Shown here in pieces: positions 1 through 8,729 of a stretch of DNA of 64,000 nucleotides. The translations under genes and the position numbers were made by a program. Each line of letters starts with the position of its first letter. Positions within the stretch are counted from its first letter, which is position 1. Source of the DNA: Streptomyces cyanogenus. Lineage in GTDB: Bacteria; Actinomycetota; Actinomycetes; Streptomycetales; Streptomycetaceae. The notes beneath the pieces were generated by a model, which saw nothing but the letters and a program-made list of their open reading frames with translations, was not told the DNA's origin and did not search any database. The stretch is from contig NZ_CP071839.1 of NCBI RefSeq assembly GCF_017526105.1, forward strand, positions 4,394,001-4,458,000, given 5' to 3'.

Positions 1-343
1 TCGGCACCGCGGAGAAGACCATGGTCACGGCGATGGCGACGATCAGCTTGGTGAAGATGATCGTGGGCCGCTTGAGCGGCTTGGACAGCAGGTAGACCAC
101 GGAGCCGTCGTCGATCTCCGGGCCGATGGCGCCCGTGCCCGCGATGACCCCGATGATCGGCACCATGGTGGCGAGGGCGAAGCCGCCGAGGACGTCGGCG
201 GCCGTCTGGTCGTCGGCTCCGGTCAGGCCGCGCACGGCCACGGAGATCACGATGAGCAGCAGCGGCAGCGCGCCGAGGATGAGGGCCCGACGGCGGCCGA
301 GCAGGGCCCGGTAGGTCAGCCGGGCGACAGTGGGGTCGTACAT
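1..343 (-). CDS. ABC-2 type transporter permease, N-terminal part (runs off left edge)
   Basis: About 114 codons of an open frame with no stop before the window edge. The ATG at 343 follows GGAGG at good spacing and lies 10 bp after the stop of the upstream ATPase gene, so the two are probably translated together. The protein starts MYDPTVARLTYRALLGRRRA and continues into a hydrophobic segment, then a motif of the kind IGPEIDDGSVVYLLSKPLKR that is typical of ABC-2 permeases, the membrane subunits of exporters whose first transmembrane helix follows a short cytoplasmic N-terminus. It is the fourth gene of a minus-strand ATPase-permease-ATPase-permease array. The substrate cannot be told from sequence. 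Confidence 0.85.
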   Translation of the reverse strand, partial: MYDPTVARLTYRALLGRRRALILGALPLLLIVISVAVRGLTGADDQTAADVLGGFALATMVPIIGVIAGTGAIGPEIDDGSVVYLLSKPLKRPTIIFTKLIVAIAVTMVFSAVP

Positions 344-353
344 CTTCGGCCTC

Positions 354-1265
354 CTACGCCGCGACCAGATACGAGAAGACGGACTCCAGGGACTCGTCGG
401 ACGGCGAGACCGTGTGGAGCCGGATGCCGTGGTCGCGGGCGACCTTCGGCAGCAGGGCGGTGAAGCGGCCGAAGTCGACGGCCTGGATGCGCAGCGCGCC
501 CTCGGCGTGGTCGACCTCGATACCGGCCGTGGAGGGGTCGGCGATCAGCGCGGCCGCGAGGGCCCGGTCGTCGCTGGACCGCACCAGGTAGCGGTGCGGG
601 CGGTCGGTCATCAGGCGGCGGATCCGGCGGAAGTCGCCACTGGCGGCGTGCCGTCCGGCGACGACGACCTCGATGTGCCGGGCGAGTTGCTCGACCTCCT
701 CCAGGATGTGCGAGGAGAACAGCACCGTGCGGCCCTCGTCGCCCATCCTGCGCAGCAGGTCCATCAGTTGCATGCGCTGGCGCGGGTCCATGCCGTTGAA
801 CGGCTCGTCGAGCAGCAGCAGCGACGGGTCGTGCACGAGGGCGCTCGCCATCTTCACGCGCTGCCGCATGCCCTTGGAGTACGTGGAGATCTTCCGGTCC
901 TGTGCGTACTCCATCTCGACCGTGGCGAGGGCGCGCTGGGCGGCCTTGTCGCCGAGGCCGTGCAGCTCGGCGTTGGCGACGACGAACTCGCGGCCGGTGA
1001 GGAAGTCGTACATCGCCTCCCGCTCGGGGACGATGCCGATGTGCCGGTAGATGGTCTCGTTGCGCCACGCCGGCCGGCCGTCGAGGGTGACCGTGCCGGT
1101 GGAGGGGGCGAGGAAGCCGCCCATCATGTTGATGAGGGTGGACTTTCCGGCGCCGTTGGGGCCGAGCAGGCCGGTGACGCCGGGGCCGATGGTCATGCTG
1201 ATGTCGTTGACGGCGACCACGTTGCCGAACCAGCGGGAGACGTGGTCGAGAGTGAGAGTGCTCAT
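354..1265 (-). CDS. ABC transporter ATP-binding protein (second pair)
   Basis: A 303-residue single nucleotide-binding domain. Walker A is GPNGAGKST near residues 35-43, the signature region YSKGMRQRVKMA near 129-140, and Walker B LLLLDEP near 149-155. The C-terminal ~80 residues resemble the accessory domain of ABC-2 exporter ATPases. The ATG at 1265 lies 52 bp downstream of the preceding permease stop, and the next permease begins 10 bp after this stop, so this ATPase most likely powers that permease. It would hydrolyse ATP at the inner face of the membrane to drive export of an unknown substrate. The cassette is paralogous to the ATPase/permease pair immediately upstream. Confidence 0.93.
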   Translation of the reverse strand: MSTLTLDHVSRWFGNVVAVNDISMTIGPGVTGLLGPNGAGKSTLINMMGGFLAPSTGTVTLDGRPAWRNETIYRHIGIVPEREAMYDFLTGREFVVANAELHGLGDKAAQRALATVEMEYAQDRKISTYSKGMRQRVKMASALVHDPSLLLLDEPFNGMDPRQRMQLMDLLRRMGDEGRTVLFSSHILEEVEQLARHIEVVVAGRHAASGDFRRIRRLMTDRPHRYLVRSSDDRALAAALIADPSTAGIEVDHAEGALRIQAVDFGRFTALLPKVARDHGIRLHTVSPSDESLESVFSYLVAA

Positions 1266-1317
1266 GGGCGCAGCCCATTCCTTGGAAGGGTGGTGGCGGG
1301 GGACGGGCTGGTCGTGG

Positions 1318-2232
1318 TCACAGTCCCACCTTCCGGTAGCGGCGGATCAGGAGGCCGTAGCAGGCGGCGATCAGGCCGAGGACGAACAGGACGTAGACCG
1401 CGCCCTCGCCGCCGGACGGGCCGGCCCCGCCGGGGAAGGTGGAGTTGCCGCCGAGGAAGGCGGACTGCACGCCGTCGATCAGCGTGATCGGCGAGAACAG
1501 GCCGATCCACGGGATGGCGCCGGTGCTGTCCTGGGTGTAGGCGATGGCCTGGAGGGTGGACACCGCGCCGTAGGAGATGGTCAGTACGGCGATCACGGCG
1601 GCGATGCCGAAGCCGCGGCGCGGGGTGAACGCGGCGATGACCAGGCCGATTCCGGCGAAGAGCAGCGAGAGCAGGGCCACGGCGACCAGTCCCTGGGCGA
1701 ATTCCTTGGTCTGGTGGGCAAAGCCCATCTTGGACAGCAGCGCGCCCGCGTACATCACGAGCAGCGGGGCGCCGGTGAGGACGAAGAGCGCCGAGGCGAG
1801 CGCCGCGAACTTGGCGCGGACGTAGTCGGCGGTCTCGATGGGCCGCGAGAAGTACAGCGGCACGGTCTTGAAGCGCAGGTCGCGGGAGACCGCCTGGGGT
1901 GCCTGCGAGGCGACGTACAGGCTGATCACGGCCTGCATGATGATCGCGTACCGGGTGTAGGGCACCGGCAGTTCGTGCGCCTTGGTGGCGACGGCGACCG
2001 CGACCATGATGGCGGCGGGCACGCACATCACCGCGAACAGCAGCATGGGCAGCACCTTGGACTTCACCGAGCGGCCGAGGCCGTAGGCGCCGCGCAGGGA
2101 CTGCGAGTACAGCGAGCGGCGGGCGTAGGCGCGGCCGAGGCGCGGGCCGTCGTAGCCGCGGTAACCGATGTCGTGGATGCGGGTCTGGTCGCCGGCGGGC
2201 GCCGCCGCGTACGTGGGCTGCTCAACCGCCAT
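1318..2232 (-). CDS. ABC-2 type transporter permease (first pair)
   Basis: A 304-residue integral membrane protein with a ~60-residue polar N-terminus followed by about six hydrophobic segments, starting with LPMLLFAVMCVPAAIMVAVA. The segment DLRFKTVPLYFSRPIETADY corresponds to the cytoplasmic coupling region of ABC-2 permeases. Its ATG at 2232 overlaps the stop of the upstream ATPase gene by 11 bp, a translational-coupling arrangement that supports a heteromeric exporter. The substrate is unknown. Confidence 0.9.
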   Translation of the reverse strand: MAVEQPTYAAAPAGDQTRIHDIGYRGYDGPRLGRAYARRSLYSQSLRGAYGLGRSVKSKVLPMLLFAVMCVPAAIMVAVAVATKAHELPVPYTRYAIIMQAVISLYVASQAPQAVSRDLRFKTVPLYFSRPIETADYVRAKFAALASALFVLTGAPLLVMYAGALLSKMGFAHQTKEFAQGLVAVALLSLLFAGIGLVIAAFTPRRGFGIAAVIAVLTISYGAVSTLQAIAYTQDSTGAIPWIGLFSPITLIDGVQSAFLGGNSTFPGGAGPSGGEGAVYVLFVLGLIAACYGLLIRRYRKVGL

Positions 2233-3187
2233 GACCGACGGCCTCCTTCCGCTGTTCGTCGCTGCTGGTGAACACCTCGGAGATGTGGTGCCGGCGCTGT
2301 TCCATGCGGACCAGGCCGAGGCCGAGGTCGGCGACCACGTCGCGGACGAGGTCGTAGGTCTCGTCGCCCGTGGCGGTCAGCAGCAGGATGTGTCCGGCGC
2401 CGGGCAGGCCGCCGGCCTCCGCGTGCGTGTCGACCCCGCGCGCGTGGAGCGCCTCGCGGACCGCGCGGGTGCCGTCCGGGTGGGTGTCGCTGTCGGTGAC
2501 CTCGATCGCGAGGGTGGTCGTGGTCTGGGTGAAGTCGGTGGTGGAGCTGGAGCGCAGCAGCTTGCCGCCGTCGATGACGACGACGTGGTCGCAGGTGCGC
2601 TCCAGTTCGCCCAGCAGGTGCGAGGTGACCAGCACGGAGATGCCGAAGTCGGTGTGGATGCGGCGGATCAGGCCGAGCATCTCGTCGCGGCCGACCGGGT
2701 CGAGGCCGTTGGTCGGCTCGTCCAGGAAGACCAGCTGCGGGTCGTGCACCAGCGCCTGGGCGAGCTTCACCCGCTGCTTCATGCCGGTCGAGTAGCCGCC
2801 GATGGGGCGGTAACGCTCCTCGTACAGACCGACGTGGCGCAGGGTGTCGGCGGTGCGCTCGCGGGCGGCGGCGGGCGGCAGGCCGGACATGCGTGCCATG
2901 TGGACGACGAACTCGGTGGCCGAGACGTCCGGCGGCAGGCAGTCGTGCTCCGGCATGTATCCCACGCGCTCGCGGATGGCGGCGCCCTTGCCGGCGACGT
3001 CAAGGCCGAGTACCTCGGCGCGGCCCTCCGTGGCGGGGGACAGCCCCAGCAGGATCTTGATCAGGGTGGACTTGCCGGCGCCGTTGGCCCCGACGAGTCC
3101 GGTCACACCGGGTCCGATGTCCACGGACAGCCGGTCGAGCGCGGTCACCCGGGGGAACCGCTTGCTCAGGCTTTCGGTCGCGATCAC
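2222..3187 (-). CDS. ABC transporter ATP-binding protein (first pair)
   Basis: A single-domain ABC ATPase of 321 residues. Walker A is GANGAGKST near residues 33-41, the signature region STGMKQRVKLAQ follows, and Walker B is LVFLDEP. I chose the GTG at 3187 (protein VIATESLSKRF...) because GAGG lies 8 nt upstream and it fits the usual short lead into the first strand. An in-frame GTG at 3220 would add 11 residues. It is the first gene of the four-gene exporter array and overlaps the permease gene that follows by 11 bp. The C-terminal ~100 residues form the accessory domain seen in ABC-2 exporter ATPases. Confidence 0.9.
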   Translation of the reverse strand: MIATESLSKRFPRVTALDRLSVDIGPGVTGLVGANGAGKSTLIKILLGLSPATEGRAEVLGLDVAGKGAAIRERVGYMPEHDCLPPDVSATEFVVHMARMSGLPPAAARERTADTLRHVGLYEERYRPIGGYSTGMKQRVKLAQALVHDPQLVFLDEPTNGLDPVGRDEMLGLIRRIHTDFGISVLVTSHLLGELERTCDHVVVIDGGKLLRSSSTTDFTQTTTTLAIEVTDSDTHPDGTRAVREALHARGVDTHAEAGGLPGAGHILLLTATGDETYDLVRDVVADLGLGLVRMEQRRHHISEVFTSSDEQRKEAVGHGG

Positions 3188-3322
3188 AGTCACGTCCTCG
3201 ACGGTAGTGATCCGGACCACGTCCGTCGTCAGACCTCAGAGCCGTTTGCCCATCCGCCCCAGGTATTACGGGGCCTTAGGGGACGCCCACCCAGGGGTGG
3301 GGCCGGGGGCGCCGGGCCGCCG

Positions 3323-3331
3323 TCGTCCACA
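3323..3331 (+). promoter_or_regulatory. single DnaA-box-like 9-mer
   Basis: TCGTCCACA matches the relaxed Streptomyces DnaA-box pattern (T/C)(T/C)(G/A/C)TCCACA. It is an isolated copy in the 239-bp divergent region between the ABC exporter operon and the M24 gene. Single boxes occur by chance in GC-rich DNA, so its significance is doubtful. Confidence 0.35.
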
Positions 3332-3426
3332 GCCCTTGATCCCGCCTATTGACGCCGCCTCTAACAACTGCCAGATTCGCCTGTGTCACGTTACGGACCA
3401 GTAGCCTGCTCGACGGACGGAGCAGT

Positions 3427-4269
3427 ATGACGACGGCAGTGGGCAGCGAACTCTCCGCGGAGCTGCGGGGGTTCCGGCGGGTGCAGCGCCTTGCCTACGA
3501 GTGCGCGGAGGCGGTCGCGGCCCGCCTCGAACCGGGCGTGACCGAGCGCGAGGCGGCGCGGATGCAGCGCGCGTGGCTGCGCGAGCGCGGGGTGCGGGAC
3601 TGGTTCCACCTCCCCTTCGCCTGGTTCGGGGACCGCACGGCGTTCGTGGGCTTCCGCCTCCCGCTGCAGTTCTTCCCGACCGACCGCGCACTGGCGCCGG
3701 GAATGCCGTTCATCCTCGACATGGCCCCGGTCTACGAGGGGTACACGGCGGACATCGGCTACTCGGGCTCGCTGGGCGTGAACCCCGTGCAGGACCGGCT
3801 GACGGCCGACCTGGAGGCCCACCGCGAGCTGATCCTGCGCGAGGTGCGCGAGCGGCGCCCGCTGCGGGAGATCTACCGGGAGGTGGACCGGCTCATGGTC
3901 CGCCAGGGCTACGCCAACCGGCACCGCGCCTACCCCTTCGGGGTGATCGCCCACAAGGTGGACCGGGTGAAGCAGCGCCGCTTCTCCCCGCACCTGTTCG
4001 GGTTCGGCACGCAGGCCCTCAAGGGGCTCGCCGCCGACGCGCTGCGCGGCCACCGCGAGGGCTGGTCGCCGCTGTGGTCGCCGTACCGTTTCTCGGACCA
4101 TCCGCCGCAGCCGGGCCTGTGGGCGGTCGAGCCGCACCTCGGCTTCCGCGGCACGGGCGCCAAGTTCGAGGAGATCCTGGTGGTCACCGACTCCCGGGAC
4201 CCCGAGGAGAGCGCGTTCTGGCTGGACGACGATCTGCCGCACACGCGGCGCTGGGCGGAGGAGAAGTGA
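3427..4269 (+). CDS. M24 (creatinase/aminopeptidase P fold) metallopeptidase family protein
   Basis: A 280-residue protein. The start at 3427 is preceded by a GGAG-type ribosome binding site; a longer frame from 3349 lacks one. The pita-bread-fold metal ligands can be assigned by pattern: Asp98 in FILDMAP, Asp109 in TADIGYSG, His176 in FGVIAHKVD, Glu near 235 in AVEPHLG and Glu248/249 in KFEEIL. The family contains aminopeptidases, prolidases and creatinases that use two metal ions, so the substrate cannot be named. The next gene starts within the stop codon (GTGA overlap), suggesting translational coupling with the hydrolase-SDR fusion and perhaps a shared pathway. Confidence 0.88.
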   Translation: MTTAVGSELSAELRGFRRVQRLAYECAEAVAARLEPGVTEREAARMQRAWLRERGVRDWFHLPFAWFGDRTAFVGFRLPLQFFPTDRALAPGMPFILDMAPVYEGYTADIGYSGSLGVNPVQDRLTADLEAHRELILREVRERRPLREIYREVDRLMVRQGYANRHRAYPFGVIAHKVDRVKQRRFSPHLFGFGTQALKGLAADALRGHREGWSPLWSPYRFSDHPPQPGLWAVEPHLGFRGTGAKFEEILVVTDSRDPEESAFWLDDDLPHTRRWAEEK

Positions 4270-6020
4270 CACTGCGAGACGCGCGTGAGCGCCGGGTGCG
4301 GACCGGCGGGGTCGAGCTGTGCGTGGCCGAGCTGGGCGACCCGGAACAGCCGACGGTGGTGCTGGTGCACGGCTACCCGGACAGCAAGGAGGTCTGGTCG
4401 GAGGTCGCCGCGCGGCTCGCGGACCGTTTCCACGTGGTCCTGTACGACGTCCGGGGCCACGGCCGCTCCACGGCGCCCCGGCCGCTGCGCGGCGGCTTCA
4501 CGCTCGCGAAGCTCACGGACGACTTCCTGGCCGTCGTGGACGCGGTCAGCCCGGACCGGCCGGTGCACCTCGTCGGGCACGACTGGGGCTCTGTGCAGGC
4601 CTGGGAGTTCGTCACGGTGGCCCGCACGGAGGGCCGTATCGCCTCCTTCACCTCGATCTCGGGACCGTCCCTCGACCACTTCGGGCACTGGATCGGCGCG
4701 CGCGTGAAGCGCCCGACGCCCCGCCGGGTGGGCCAGCTCCTCGGCCAGGGCGCCAAGTCCTGGTACGTCTACCTGCTGCACACTCCGGTCCTGCCGGAGC
4801 TGGCCTGGCGCGGCCCGCTCGGCAAGCGCTGGCCGAAGATGCTGGAGCGGGTCGAGCGGGTCCCCGGCGGCGACTACCCGACCGGTTCCCTCCCCTCCGA
4901 CGCGGCCCACGGCGCCTGGCTGTACCGGGACAACGTCCGCGCCCGGCTGCGCAGACCGCGCCCCGACGCGTACGCACACGCGCCCGTGCAGCTCATCACG
5001 CCCCAGGGGGACGCGTTCCTCTCCGAGCGGCTCTACGACGACCTGGACCGGTGGGTGCCGCAGCTGACCCGCCGCACGCTCCCGGCCAGGCACTGGGTCC
5101 CGCGCACCCGTCCCGACCAGGTCGCCGCCTGGATCGAGGAGTTCGTGACATCGGTGGCCGGCGGGCGTCCCGCTCCGGCCGCCACCGGCCGTCATGCCGA
5201 CCGGTTCGCCGGACAGCTGGTGCTGGTCACCGGCGCGGGCAGTGGAATCGGCCGGGCCACCGCGTTCGCCTTCGCGGAGGCCGGCGCGCGCGTGATCGCC
5301 GTCGACCGCGACGCCGAGGCCGCGGCGCGCACCGCGGAACTGGCCCGGCTGGCCGGCGCGGCCGGCGCCTGGTCCGAACCGGCCGACGTCTCCGACGAGC
5401 AGGCCATGGAGAAACTCGCGGAGAAGGTCCACCACGAGCACGGCGTGCTCGACGTGCTGGTCAACAACGCGGGCATCGGTCTGTCGGGCTCCTTCTTCGC
5501 CACGACGGCCGACGACTGGCGCAAGGTGCTGGACGTCAACCTGTGGGGGGTCATCCACGGCTGCCGGCTCTTCGGGGCGCGCATGGCCGAGCGCGGCCAG
5601 GGCGGCCACATCGTCAACATCGCGTCGGCGGCGGCCTACCAGCCCTCGCGCGCGCTGCCCGCCTACAGCACCTCCAAGGCGGCCGTGCTGATGCTCTCCG
5701 AGTGCCTGCGCGCCGAACTGGCCTCCCAGGGCATCGGCGTCACCGCGGTCTGCCCGGGCTTCGTCAACACCGACATCACCTCCACGGCCCGCTTCACCGG
5801 CGTGGACGAGGCGGAGCAAGAGCGCCGCCGGCAGCGCTCCGCCCGCCTGTACGGACTGCGCAACTACCCACCGGAGAAGGTGGCGACCGCCGTGCTGGAC
5901 GCGGTGATCGGCAACAAGGCGGTGGTCCCGGTGACCCCGGAGGCCAGGGCAGCCCGTCTGCTGTCCCGTGTCGCGCCGGGGCTGTTGCGGCGGATCGCCC
6001 GGGTGGAGCCGAGGCTGTGA
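4266..6020 (+). CDS. alpha/beta hydrolase - short-chain dehydrogenase fusion (EphD-like)
   Basis: A 584-residue two-domain protein starting at the GTG that overlaps the upstream stop codon. The N-terminal half (to ~300) is an epoxide-hydrolase-like alpha/beta hydrolase: HGYP oxyanion-hole motif near 35-38 and GHDWG with Asp106 as the presumed nucleophile. The C-terminal half is a classical SDR: TGAGSGIG near 322-329 for NAD(P) binding, NNAG further on, and catalytic YSTSK near 467-471. The same architecture occurs in mycobacterial EphD, which is linked to lipid modification. Here the physiological substrate is unknown. A hydrolytic step followed by oxidation or reduction of the product is a reasonable inference from the fusion. 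Confidence 0.92.
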   Translation: MTLRDARERRVRTGGVELCVAELGDPEQPTVVLVHGYPDSKEVWSEVAARLADRFHVVLYDVRGHGRSTAPRPLRGGFTLAKLTDDFLAVVDAVSPDRPVHLVGHDWGSVQAWEFVTVARTEGRIASFTSISGPSLDHFGHWIGARVKRPTPRRVGQLLGQGAKSWYVYLLHTPVLPELAWRGPLGKRWPKMLERVERVPGGDYPTGSLPSDAAHGAWLYRDNVRARLRRPRPDAYAHAPVQLITPQGDAFLSERLYDDLDRWVPQLTRRTLPARHWVPRTRPDQVAAWIEEFVTSVAGGRPAPAATGRHADRFAGQLVLVTGAGSGIGRATAFAFAEAGARVIAVDRDAEAAARTAELARLAGAAGAWSEPADVSDEQAMEKLAEKVHHEHGVLDVLVNNAGIGLSGSFFATTADDWRKVLDVNLWGVIHGCRLFGARMAERGQGGHIVNIASAAAYQPSRALPAYSTSKAAVLMLSECLRAELASQGIGVTAVCPGFVNTDITSTARFTGVDEAEQERRRQRSARLYGLRNYPPEKVATAVLDAVIGNKAVVPVTPEARAARLLSRVAPGLLRRIARVEPRL

Positions 6021-6051
6021 GGAGTGCTTCCCGGTGGCCCGCGCCCGCAGG

Positions 6052-6105
6052 TTGTCCACAACTTCGCCAATTCCCCTGTGGATAACCGCACTTGGCTGTG
6101 GATCA
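6052..6105. promoter_or_regulatory. cluster of three DnaA boxes
   Basis: Three 9-mers lie within 54 bp: TTGTCCACA at 6052-6060 on the plus strand, TTATCCACA read on the minus strand at 6077-6085, and TGATCCACA read on the minus strand at 6097-6105. The first two match the Streptomyces and E. coli consensus exactly; the third is a weaker variant. The cluster fills the intergenic gap before kptA. DnaA-box clusters outside oriC are known in Streptomyces and can titrate DnaA or regulate transcription. Confidence 0.75.
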
Positions 6106-6160
6106 AACCTCCGGAGAAAAACAACCTGCGTGATCCGCGTCTCTGCCGCACGCTGGAGCC

Positions 6161-6709
6161 ATGGACGACCGCCGCACCGTGAGGGTGTCGAAATACCTCT
6201 CCAGACACCTGCGCCACCAGCCCGAACGCATCGGGCTCAGCCCGGACGCGGGCGGCTGGGTGGAGATCGACGCGCTGATCGCCGCGGCCGCGGCCCACGG
6301 GTTCCGGTTCAGCCGCGAGGAGCTGGATCACGTCGTCGTCGCGAACGACAAACAGCGCTTCGCGATCGAGGGCCGCAGGATCCGCGCCAGCCAGGGCCAC
6401 AGCATCGAGGTGGACCTCGGTCTGCCGCCGGCGACCCCACCGGCGTACCTCTACCACGGCACGGTCGCCGCGCACCTGGACGCCATCCGCGCACAGGGTC
6501 TGCGGCCCATGACCCGGCACGCCGTCCACCTCTCCGCCGACCGGGAGACCGCCACCCGCGTCGGCGCCCGCCGGGGCCGGCCCGTGGTGCTGGCCGTCGA
6601 CGCCGGTGCCATGCACCACGACGGTCACGTCTTCCACGTCAGCGCCAACGGAGTCTGGCTGACGGCGGCCGTGCCCCCGCGCTACCTGCGTTTTCCCGGC
6701 GCCCGCTGA
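6161..6709 (+). CDS. kptA: RNA 2'-phosphotransferase, Tpt1/KptA family
   Basis: A 182-residue protein of normal family length. Tpt1/KptA enzymes remove an internal 2'-phosphate from RNA using NAD+, giving ADP-ribose 1'',2''-cyclic phosphate. The family's His/Arg catalytic set is visible: SRHLRHQP near residues 14-21, RASQGHS near 75, and YHGT followed by a later Arg. The ATG at 6161 has GGAG 4-5 nt upstream. Bacteria do not splice tRNA by the yeast pathway, so the native substrate is uncertain and could be 2'-phosphorylated or ADP-ribosylated RNA ends. It appears monocistronic, and a DnaA-box cluster lies directly upstream. Confidence 0.93.
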   Translation: MDDRRTVRVSKYLSRHLRHQPERIGLSPDAGGWVEIDALIAAAAAHGFRFSREELDHVVVANDKQRFAIEGRRIRASQGHSIEVDLGLPPATPPAYLYHGTVAAHLDAIRAQGLRPMTRHAVHLSADRETATRVGARRGRPVVLAVDAGAMHHDGHVFHVSANGVWLTAAVPPRYLRFPGAR

Positions 6710-6805
6710 GGCGTGCGGCCCTGCTCCCCGGCCCGCGCGTGGCCGTACGGCTGCGTACGGTGACCGGTTCGTCGGTTGCCGGCGCCGCCGCTTACGCTCG
6801 GACGC

Positions 6806-7708
6806 ATGAGTCTGCGTCTGAGCACCGTGATCCTGCCGTACCGCCGTTGGCACGAGGGCGCCCGCGCGGCCTGGGTGCGCGCCGAGCAGCTCGGCTTCCA
6901 CACGGCGTACACCTACGACCACCTGTCCTGGCGCAGCTTCCGTGACGGCCCCTGGTTCGGCGCGATCCCGACGCTGACGGCGGCCGCGGCGGCCACCGAC
7001 CGGCTGCGCCTCGGCACGCTGGTCACGTCGCCGAACTTCCGCCACCCGGTGACCCTCGCCAAGGAGCTGATCTCCCTGGACGACGTCTCCGGCGGCCGGA
7101 TCACCCTCGGCGTCGGCGCGGGCGGCACCGGGTTCGACGCCACCGCCCTCGGCCAGGAGCCGTGGACCCCGCGCGAGCGCGCCGACCGGTTCGCCGAGTT
7201 CGTGTCCCTGCTGGACCGGCTGCTCACCGAGGACGCGGTGTCGTACGAGGGCCGGTTCTACTCGGCGCACGAGGCCCGCAACATCCCGGGCTGTGTGCAG
7301 CGCCCCCGGCTGCCGTTCGCCGTGGCGGCCACCGGCCCGCGCGGCCTGAGGCTCGCCGCACGGTACGGCCAGGCGTGGGTGACCACCGGCGACCCGAAGC
7401 TGTACGAGAACGGCACGCCGGAGCAGTCCGTCGCGGCCCTGCGCGGGCAGATCGACAAGCTGGCCGAGGCGTGCGAGACCGCCGGGCGGGACGTCGCCGG
7501 ACTGGACAAGGTCCTGCTCACCGGCTTCACCCCGGACCGGAACCGGCCGCTCGCGTCCCTGGACGCCTTCGTGGACTTCGCCGGCCGCCACCAGGAGCTG
7601 GGCTTCACCGAGATCGTGATCCACTGGCCCATCCCGGACTCCGACTTCGCCGCGGACGAGAAGGTCTTCGAGCGGATCGCCATGGAGGCCCTCGCCCAGC
7701 TGGACTGA
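6806..7708 (+). CDS. LLM-class (F420-dependent-like) flavin oxidoreductase
   Basis: A 300-residue TIM-barrel protein of the luciferase-like monooxygenase superfamily. The start at 6806 gives MSLRLSTVILPYRRW. Family features include the N-terminal AEQLGFHTAYTYDHL segment, TATDRLRLGTLVTSPNFRHP-like strand-loop regions, SGGRITLGVGAGG and the C-terminal half-barrel. Many Streptomyces members use coenzyme F420 rather than FMN, but the cofactor is not proven here. The gene stands alone between kptA and a HAD phosphatase gene. The substrate is unknown. Confidence 0.88.
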   Translation: MSLRLSTVILPYRRWHEGARAAWVRAEQLGFHTAYTYDHLSWRSFRDGPWFGAIPTLTAAAAATDRLRLGTLVTSPNFRHPVTLAKELISLDDVSGGRITLGVGAGGTGFDATALGQEPWTPRERADRFAEFVSLLDRLLTEDAVSYEGRFYSAHEARNIPGCVQRPRLPFAVAATGPRGLRLAARYGQAWVTTGDPKLYENGTPEQSVAALRGQIDKLAEACETAGRDVAGLDKVLLTGFTPDRNRPLASLDAFVDFAGRHQELGFTEIVIHWPIPDSDFAADEKVFERIAMEALAQLD

Positions 7709-7835
7709 ACGGCCGACCGGCTCGGTCGGGTCGGACCGGTCGTCCCGAGGCGGGTTGACCGCCTCGGACGTCATCTGTGTCTCATCTGCGCGCAGTCCCG
7801 CACGGCCGTGCGCGCATATGCGCGAGAATGACCGG

Positions 7836-8708
7836 GTGATCTCAGCGACCAGACAGCCCGGGACCCCAGCCGCCGCCACCCCCGCGCGGCTGATCGCCAC
7901 CGACCTCGACGGCACTCTGCTGCGCGACGACAAGTCGGTCTCCCCACGGACCGTCGCCGCCCTGGCCGCCGCCGAGGAGGCCGGAGTCGAGGTCTTCTTC
8001 GTCACCGGCCGCCCGGCCCGCTGGATGGACGTGGTCAGCGACCACGTCCACGGCCACGGCCTGGCGATCTGCGGCAACGGCGCCGCCGTGGTCGACCTGC
8101 ACGGCGGCCCCGGCGCCCACCGGTTCGTGAAGGTCCGCGAACTGTGCCGGGAGAACGCGCTGAAGGCCGTACGGCTGCTGCGCGACGCGGCACCCGGCAC
8201 GGTGTTCGCGGTCGAGCAGACGTACGGCTTCCACCAGGAGCCGGACTATCCCAAGCTGCACATGGAGATACCGGACAACCTCCTGCCGGCCGAGGAACTG
8301 CTCGCGCCCGACGGCCCCGACGCCGACCAGCCCGTGCTCAAGATCCTCGCCTACCACCCCTCGCTCGACCCCGACGCCTTCCTCGCCATCGCCCGGCCCG
8401 CCGTCGCCGACCACGCCAACGTCACCCGCTCCAGCCCCAGCGCCCTGCTGGAACTGAGCGGCCTCGGCGTCTCCAAGGCCAGCACCCTCGCCCTGTGCTG
8501 CGCCGAGCGCGGCATCTCGCCCGAGGAGGTCGTGGCCTTCGGGGACATGCCCAACGACATCGAGATGCTGACCTGGGCCGGCCAGTCCTACGCGATGGGC
8601 AACGCCCACCCGGACGCCATCGCCGCCGCGTCGGGCCGCACGGTCGCCAACAACGACGACGGTGTCGCGGTGGTGATCGAGCAACTGCTGGCGAACCGGG
8701 TGCGGTAG
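7836..8708 (+). CDS. HAD-superfamily hydrolase, Cof-like
   Basis: About 290 residues. HAD motif I is IATDLDGTLL with the catalytic Asp pair, motif II is the Thr in FFVTGRP, motif III is the Lys in GVSKASTL, and motif IV is GDMPNDIEML. The large cap domain between motifs II and III is the Cof (type IIB) arrangement, so sugar phosphates or related small phosphate esters are likely substrates. I chose the GTG at 7836, which lies a few bases after an AGAATG -10-like hexamer in a leaderless-type context. An in-frame ATG at 7818 would add six residues. It is convergent with the cydDC gene. Confidence 0.88.
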   Translation: MISATRQPGTPAAATPARLIATDLDGTLLRDDKSVSPRTVAALAAAEEAGVEVFFVTGRPARWMDVVSDHVHGHGLAICGNGAAVVDLHGGPGAHRFVKVRELCRENALKAVRLLRDAAPGTVFAVEQTYGFHQEPDYPKLHMEIPDNLLPAEELLAPDGPDADQPVLKILAYHPSLDPDAFLAIARPAVADHANVTRSSPSALLELSGLGVSKASTLALCCAERGISPEEVVAFGDMPNDIEMLTWAGQSYAMGNAHPDAIAAASGRTVANNDDGVAVVIEQLLANRVR

Positions 8709-8729
8709 CGGGGAGCGGCGCGCGGTGCC

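Noticed and set aside
5864..8200. 778-codon minus-strand frame opposite kptA, LLM and HAD genes
   Set aside because: It overlaps three confident genes and shows no family resemblance.
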